From Chryseobacterium phosphatilyticum (GTDB taxonomy: Bacteria; Bacteroidota; Bacteroidia; Flavobacteriales; Weeksellaceae), in NCBI RefSeq assembly GCF_002899825.2, contig NZ_PPED02000003.1:124001-188000 (forward strand): 64,000 bases of DNA. The letters are read 5' to 3'. A program made the translations under genes and the position numbers. Below, one piece after another: positions 61,820 through 64,000 of the stretch. Under the pieces are notes generated by a model, which was given only the letters and a program-made list of their open reading frames with translations, was not told the origin of the DNA and ran no database searches. Position 1 is the first letter of the stretch. Every line of letters starts with the position of its first letter.

Positions 61820-61827
61820 CAAAGATA
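61820..61827 (-). promoter_or_regulatory. TAnnTTTG -7 promoter box (TATCTTTG) for lgt
   Basis: Exact consensus on the minus strand, separated from the lgt ATG by 5 nt. Confidence 0.55.
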
Positions 61828-61956
61828 AGAAAATAGGAATTTGTGGACAGAATAGTGCAGTTTAATGAATTTACTCTTTAAATGACAGTCTGTTATGAAT
61901 GTTTTTACATCCTTTGTGACCGATAGACTACAAAAATGTATATGTACTGAAGTCAT

Positions 61957-62961
61957 TTAAGTAGAAGCTCTGTAAACCAGTTCCGCATCCATTAGTATAG
62001 ATCTGCTTGGAAGCATATTGTTTTTGATCTTTTCCAATGCCAGTTCTGCAGCGGCTTCACCCATTTTTTCCAAAGGCTGCTGTACGCTGGTCAGCTGAGG
62101 ATATACCATGGTCGACAATTCCGTTCCGGAAAAACTTGCAATAGCAACTTCCTCGGGTATTCTTACTTTTTGTTCAAGAAGAAAATTCATGGCTCCCATG
62201 GCAAGGGTATCACTGAAAGCAAAAATACTGTCGAATTCTATATTTTTATTCAATAGTTGTTTAACTGCTTTTTTCCCATGTTCGAAGGTCATTCCATCGG
62301 TCTGTACGACCAGGTTTTCATCAAAAATATTGTATTTCATAAGAATGCGCTTATAACCATTTACTCTTTCTACAGCATTTCGGATGGTTGAAGGTCCCAT
62401 GATATGTACAATCTTTTTCCTTTTAGTCTTAATTAAGTATTCCACCATTAATGAAGCTTTAATAGAATCATCAATAATAACCTTCGAAACATCCAGGGAT
62501 TTGTGAGGAATTCGGTCAAAGAATATTAAAGGAGTTCCATTATCCATAATCTTTTGGTAGATGTCGTTATTCTGGGTTTCATGACAGAGATTAATAATAA
62601 TGGCATCTACATTAAACTCTTCCATGAGCTGAAGATTTTTTCTCTCAATAAGAGGGTCTTCATCAGACTGAGTGATGATGATACGGTATCCGAGAGGGTA
62701 CAGAATATTCTGAATTCCTTTCAGTACAGTGGATGAAAAAGGAGTAATCATTTCCGGTACTACAAACCCTATTGTCCGGGATTGTCCAGACTGTAAGTTC
62801 AAAGCGGTAAGGTTGGGTTTATACCCCAATTTTTCAGCTGCATCCAGCACCTTTTTTCTTGTTTCTTCATTCACATTTTTATCATGAAGAAGTGCTCTGG
62901 AGATGGTAGAGGTAGATAATGACAAAAATTTGGACAGATCTTTAATCGTAATACGTCTCAT
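61957..62961 (-). CDS. LacI-family transcriptional regulator
   Basis: The 334-residue protein has the LacI HTH (about 3-50: TIKDLSKFLSLSTSTISRALLHDKNVNEETRKKVLDAAEKLGYKPN) and a periplasmic-binding-protein-like sensor domain (IGFVVPEMITPFSSTVLKGIQNI... TSVQQPLEKMGEAAAELAL). It should repress sugar-utilisation genes and respond to a sugar or sugar acid. It is divergent from a mannitol-dehydrogenase-family gene, with two identical palindromes between them that are its probable operators. Confidence 0.95.
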   Translation of the reverse strand: MRRITIKDLSKFLSLSTSTISRALLHDKNVNEETRKKVLDAAEKLGYKPNLTALNLQSGQSRTIGFVVPEMITPFSSTVLKGIQNILYPLGYRIIITQSDEDPLIERKNLQLMEEFNVDAIIINLCHETQNNDIYQKIMDNGTPLIFFDRIPHKSLDVSKVIIDDSIKASLMVEYLIKTKRKKIVHIMGPSTIRNAVERVNGYKRILMKYNIFDENLVVQTDGMTFEHGKKAVKQLLNKNIEFDSIFAFSDTLAMGAMNFLLEQKVRIPEEVAIASFSGTELSTMVYPQLTSVQQPLEKMGEAAAELALEKIKNNMLPSRSILMDAELVYRAST

Positions 62962-63004
62962 CAGCCTTGTTTTTTGGCTAAAAATAATAAAAAAATAGAC
63001 AATT

Positions 63005-63036
63005 GGGAACGTTCCCGGATTTTTGGGAACGTTCCC
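63005..63036. promoter_or_regulatory. Tandem LacI-type operators: two GGGAACGTTCCC palindromes
   Basis: Perfect 12-bp palindromes occupy 63005-63016 and 63025-63036, separated by 8 bp (20-bp period, nearly two helical turns). They have the central CG typical of LacI-family sites and lie 44 bp from the lacI start and 88 bp from the dehydrogenase start. Confidence 0.8.
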
Positions 63037-63065
63037 AGTTTGAATTTTGTAAAAAAAAGGACCGG

Positions 63066-63107
63066 TTAACCATTTGTTAATATAGTTTTAACGAATTGGT
63101 TAATATG
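63066..63107. promoter_or_regulatory. Second repeated element with TTAAC-N5/6-GTTAA arms
   Basis: TTAACCATTTGTTAATATAG (63066-63085) is followed at 22 bp by a 16-of-20 copy starting at 63088. Each copy contains an inverted TTAAC/GTTAA. It lies between the LacI operators and the dehydrogenase start, so a second regulator or a promoter-linked element is possible. Confidence 0.45.
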
Positions 63108-63124
63108 ATAACAATTTTACGATT

Positions 63125-64000
63125 ATGAGTATGATTTATTACAACGATGAGGTGTCGGAAACCCGCACAGGAATTTTACATATTGGAGTAGGAAACTTTC
63201 ACAGGGCTCACCAGCAGTTTTATACCAATATGCTGCTCAATGATGAAGATCAGAAAGATTGGGGAATTTGTGGAGTATGTTTGCTACCAGCAGATGAAAA
63301 GATCGTAAAGAATTTAAGAGCTCAGAATCTTCAGTATTCTCTTACCATTTGTGGAAGAAACGGAAAAGATGAGGTATATAAAATAGGGTCTTTGCGGGAA
63401 CTGATCTGGGGGGTAGAAGATCCGCAATCTGTTGTGAGAAAAATTGCAGATTCCTCTGTCAAAATCATCACTTTAACAATTACAGAAGGGGGCTATAATC
63501 TGGATAAAAAAACCGGAGAATTTATAGTAGGTGATGAGAAAATACAGCATGATCTGAAGAATCCTTCCCGTCCTGAAACTGTTTTTGGCTTCGTTGCAGA
63601 AGGATTACGCCAGAGAAAAATTCAACATGGAGGAGCAATGACTGTACTTTCATGTGATAATCTTCAGCATAACGGAAATACAACAAAAAAAGCTTTTATG
63701 TCATTTATAGAAGCACAGGATTCAGAACTGGCCGCATGGGTAAAGGAAAATGTAACTTTCCCCAACAGTATGGTAGATCGTATTACTCCGGCAACAACCG
63801 CGGAAGACGTGGAAAGATTAAACAAACGGAATGGGACAGATGACCGTGCTCCCGTATATTGTGAAGACTTTGCACAATGGGTTATTGAAGATGATTTTAT
63901 CGCAGGAAGACCCGCATGGGAAAGGGTAGGTGTAGAGTTTACAAATGATGTAACCGTATTTGAAAATATGAAACTAAGCTTACTGAATGCTTCCCATACC
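63125..64000 (+). CDS. Mannitol dehydrogenase-family oxidoreductase (3' end outside window)
   Basis: The frame is open from the ATG at 63125 to the window edge (292 residues; the family is about 490). It has the N-terminal Rossmann motif GILHIGVGNFHRAHQQFYTNML and later ITLTITEGGYNL, LSCDNLQHNGNTT, FPNSMVDRITPATT and KLSLLNASHT, all typical of the mannitol, arabinitol and fructuronate dehydrogenase group (NAD-dependent polyol or hexuronate oxidoreduction). Which substrate is used cannot be told from this part. The LacI regulator upstream fits sugar catabolism. Confidence 0.9.
   Translation, partial: MSMIYYNDEVSETRTGILHIGVGNFHRAHQQFYTNMLLNDEDQKDWGICGVCLLPADEKIVKNLRAQNLQYSLTICGRNGKDEVYKIGSLRELIWGVEDPQSVVRKIADSSVKIITLTITEGGYNLDKKTGEFIVGDEKIQHDLKNPSRPETVFGFVAEGLRQRKIQHGGAMTVLSCDNLQHNGNTTKKAFMSFIEAQDSELAAWVKENVTFPNSMVDRITPATTAEDVERLNKRNGTDDRAPVYCEDFAQWVIEDDFIAGRPAWERVGVEFTNDVTVFENMKLSLLNASHT

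Noticed and set aside
1..64000. CRISPR arrays, tRNA or rRNA genes, insertion sequences, prophage or integrase genes
   Set aside because: I looked for repeat-spacer periodicity, cloverleaf signatures and transposase or integrase motifs and found none.

Overview
The window looks like chromosome of a low-GC member of the Flavobacteriia, most probably Chryseobacterium or a close relative (Weeksellaceae). The reasons are the low-GC base composition, type IX secretion features (a GldD lipoprotein and a C-terminal sorting domain), a Bacteroidota subtype-iii type VI sheath pair, tandem M13 peptidases, SSC/MSC lipoprotein signals, and promoters of the Bacteroidota type (TAnnTTTG near -7) in place of TATAAT. 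I found no rRNA, tRNA, CRISPR array, insertion sequence or prophage. Most of it is ordinary core chromosome with several regulatory and envelope modules inserted.

Layout. 1-8.6 kb: a truncated esterase, a small lipoprotein, a NarL-type response regulator overlapping its TPR histidine kinase, a membrane-anchored TPR-AraC regulator, two paralogous GG-leader peptide genes, a small secreted protein and a type IX-secreted protein. 8.6-16.6 kb: tyrS, an ECF-like sigma factor, lipA, an AraC regulator divergent from an MFS exporter, a STAS protein and a FAD oxidoreductase. 16.6-26.3 kb: an envelope-linked block (VWA protein, DUF4139 protein, SIMPL protein, amidohydrolase) followed by a LytS-type kinase, two membrane proteins and a LytTR regulator. 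Three intergenic regions here carry the same pair of ACTTGGTGAA repeats at exactly 21-bp spacing, which I read as the LytTR operator. 26.3-36.9 kb: lipocalin, a small acidic protein, cinA, a 1131-residue GH18 / NodB deacetylase / GT2 fusion and two tandem M13 metallopeptidases.

36.9-40.2 kb: a possible kinase-fold protein divergent from a two-gene tssB-tssC unit with its own terminator. 40.2-47.2 kb: a lipoprotein, mutY, gldD, a PfkB kinase, a SurA-like chaperone, a gene broken at a T10 run, a nitronate monooxygenase-like enzyme and a hydrolase. 47.2-53.2 kb: HD protein, rhodanese, outer-membrane-like protein, queG, a three-gene envelope unit and a small membrane protein. 53.2-58.9 kb: a complete tripartite RND efflux operon. 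59.0-64.0 kb: a cold-shock-domain protein, a gene-poor 690-bp stretch, an SDR with a palindromic operator, lgt, and a LacI regulator divergent from a mannitol-dehydrogenase-family gene, with two identical GGGAACGTTCCC palindromes between them.

Points most worth following are the predicted LytTR regulon, the GG-leader peptide pair beside a membrane-anchored regulator, the isolated type VI sheath pair next to a kinase-like gene, the homopolymer frameshift, and several genes whose -7 box lies only 4-6 nt before the ATG, predicting leaderless mRNAs. All functional calls come from reading motifs; no database search was possible.
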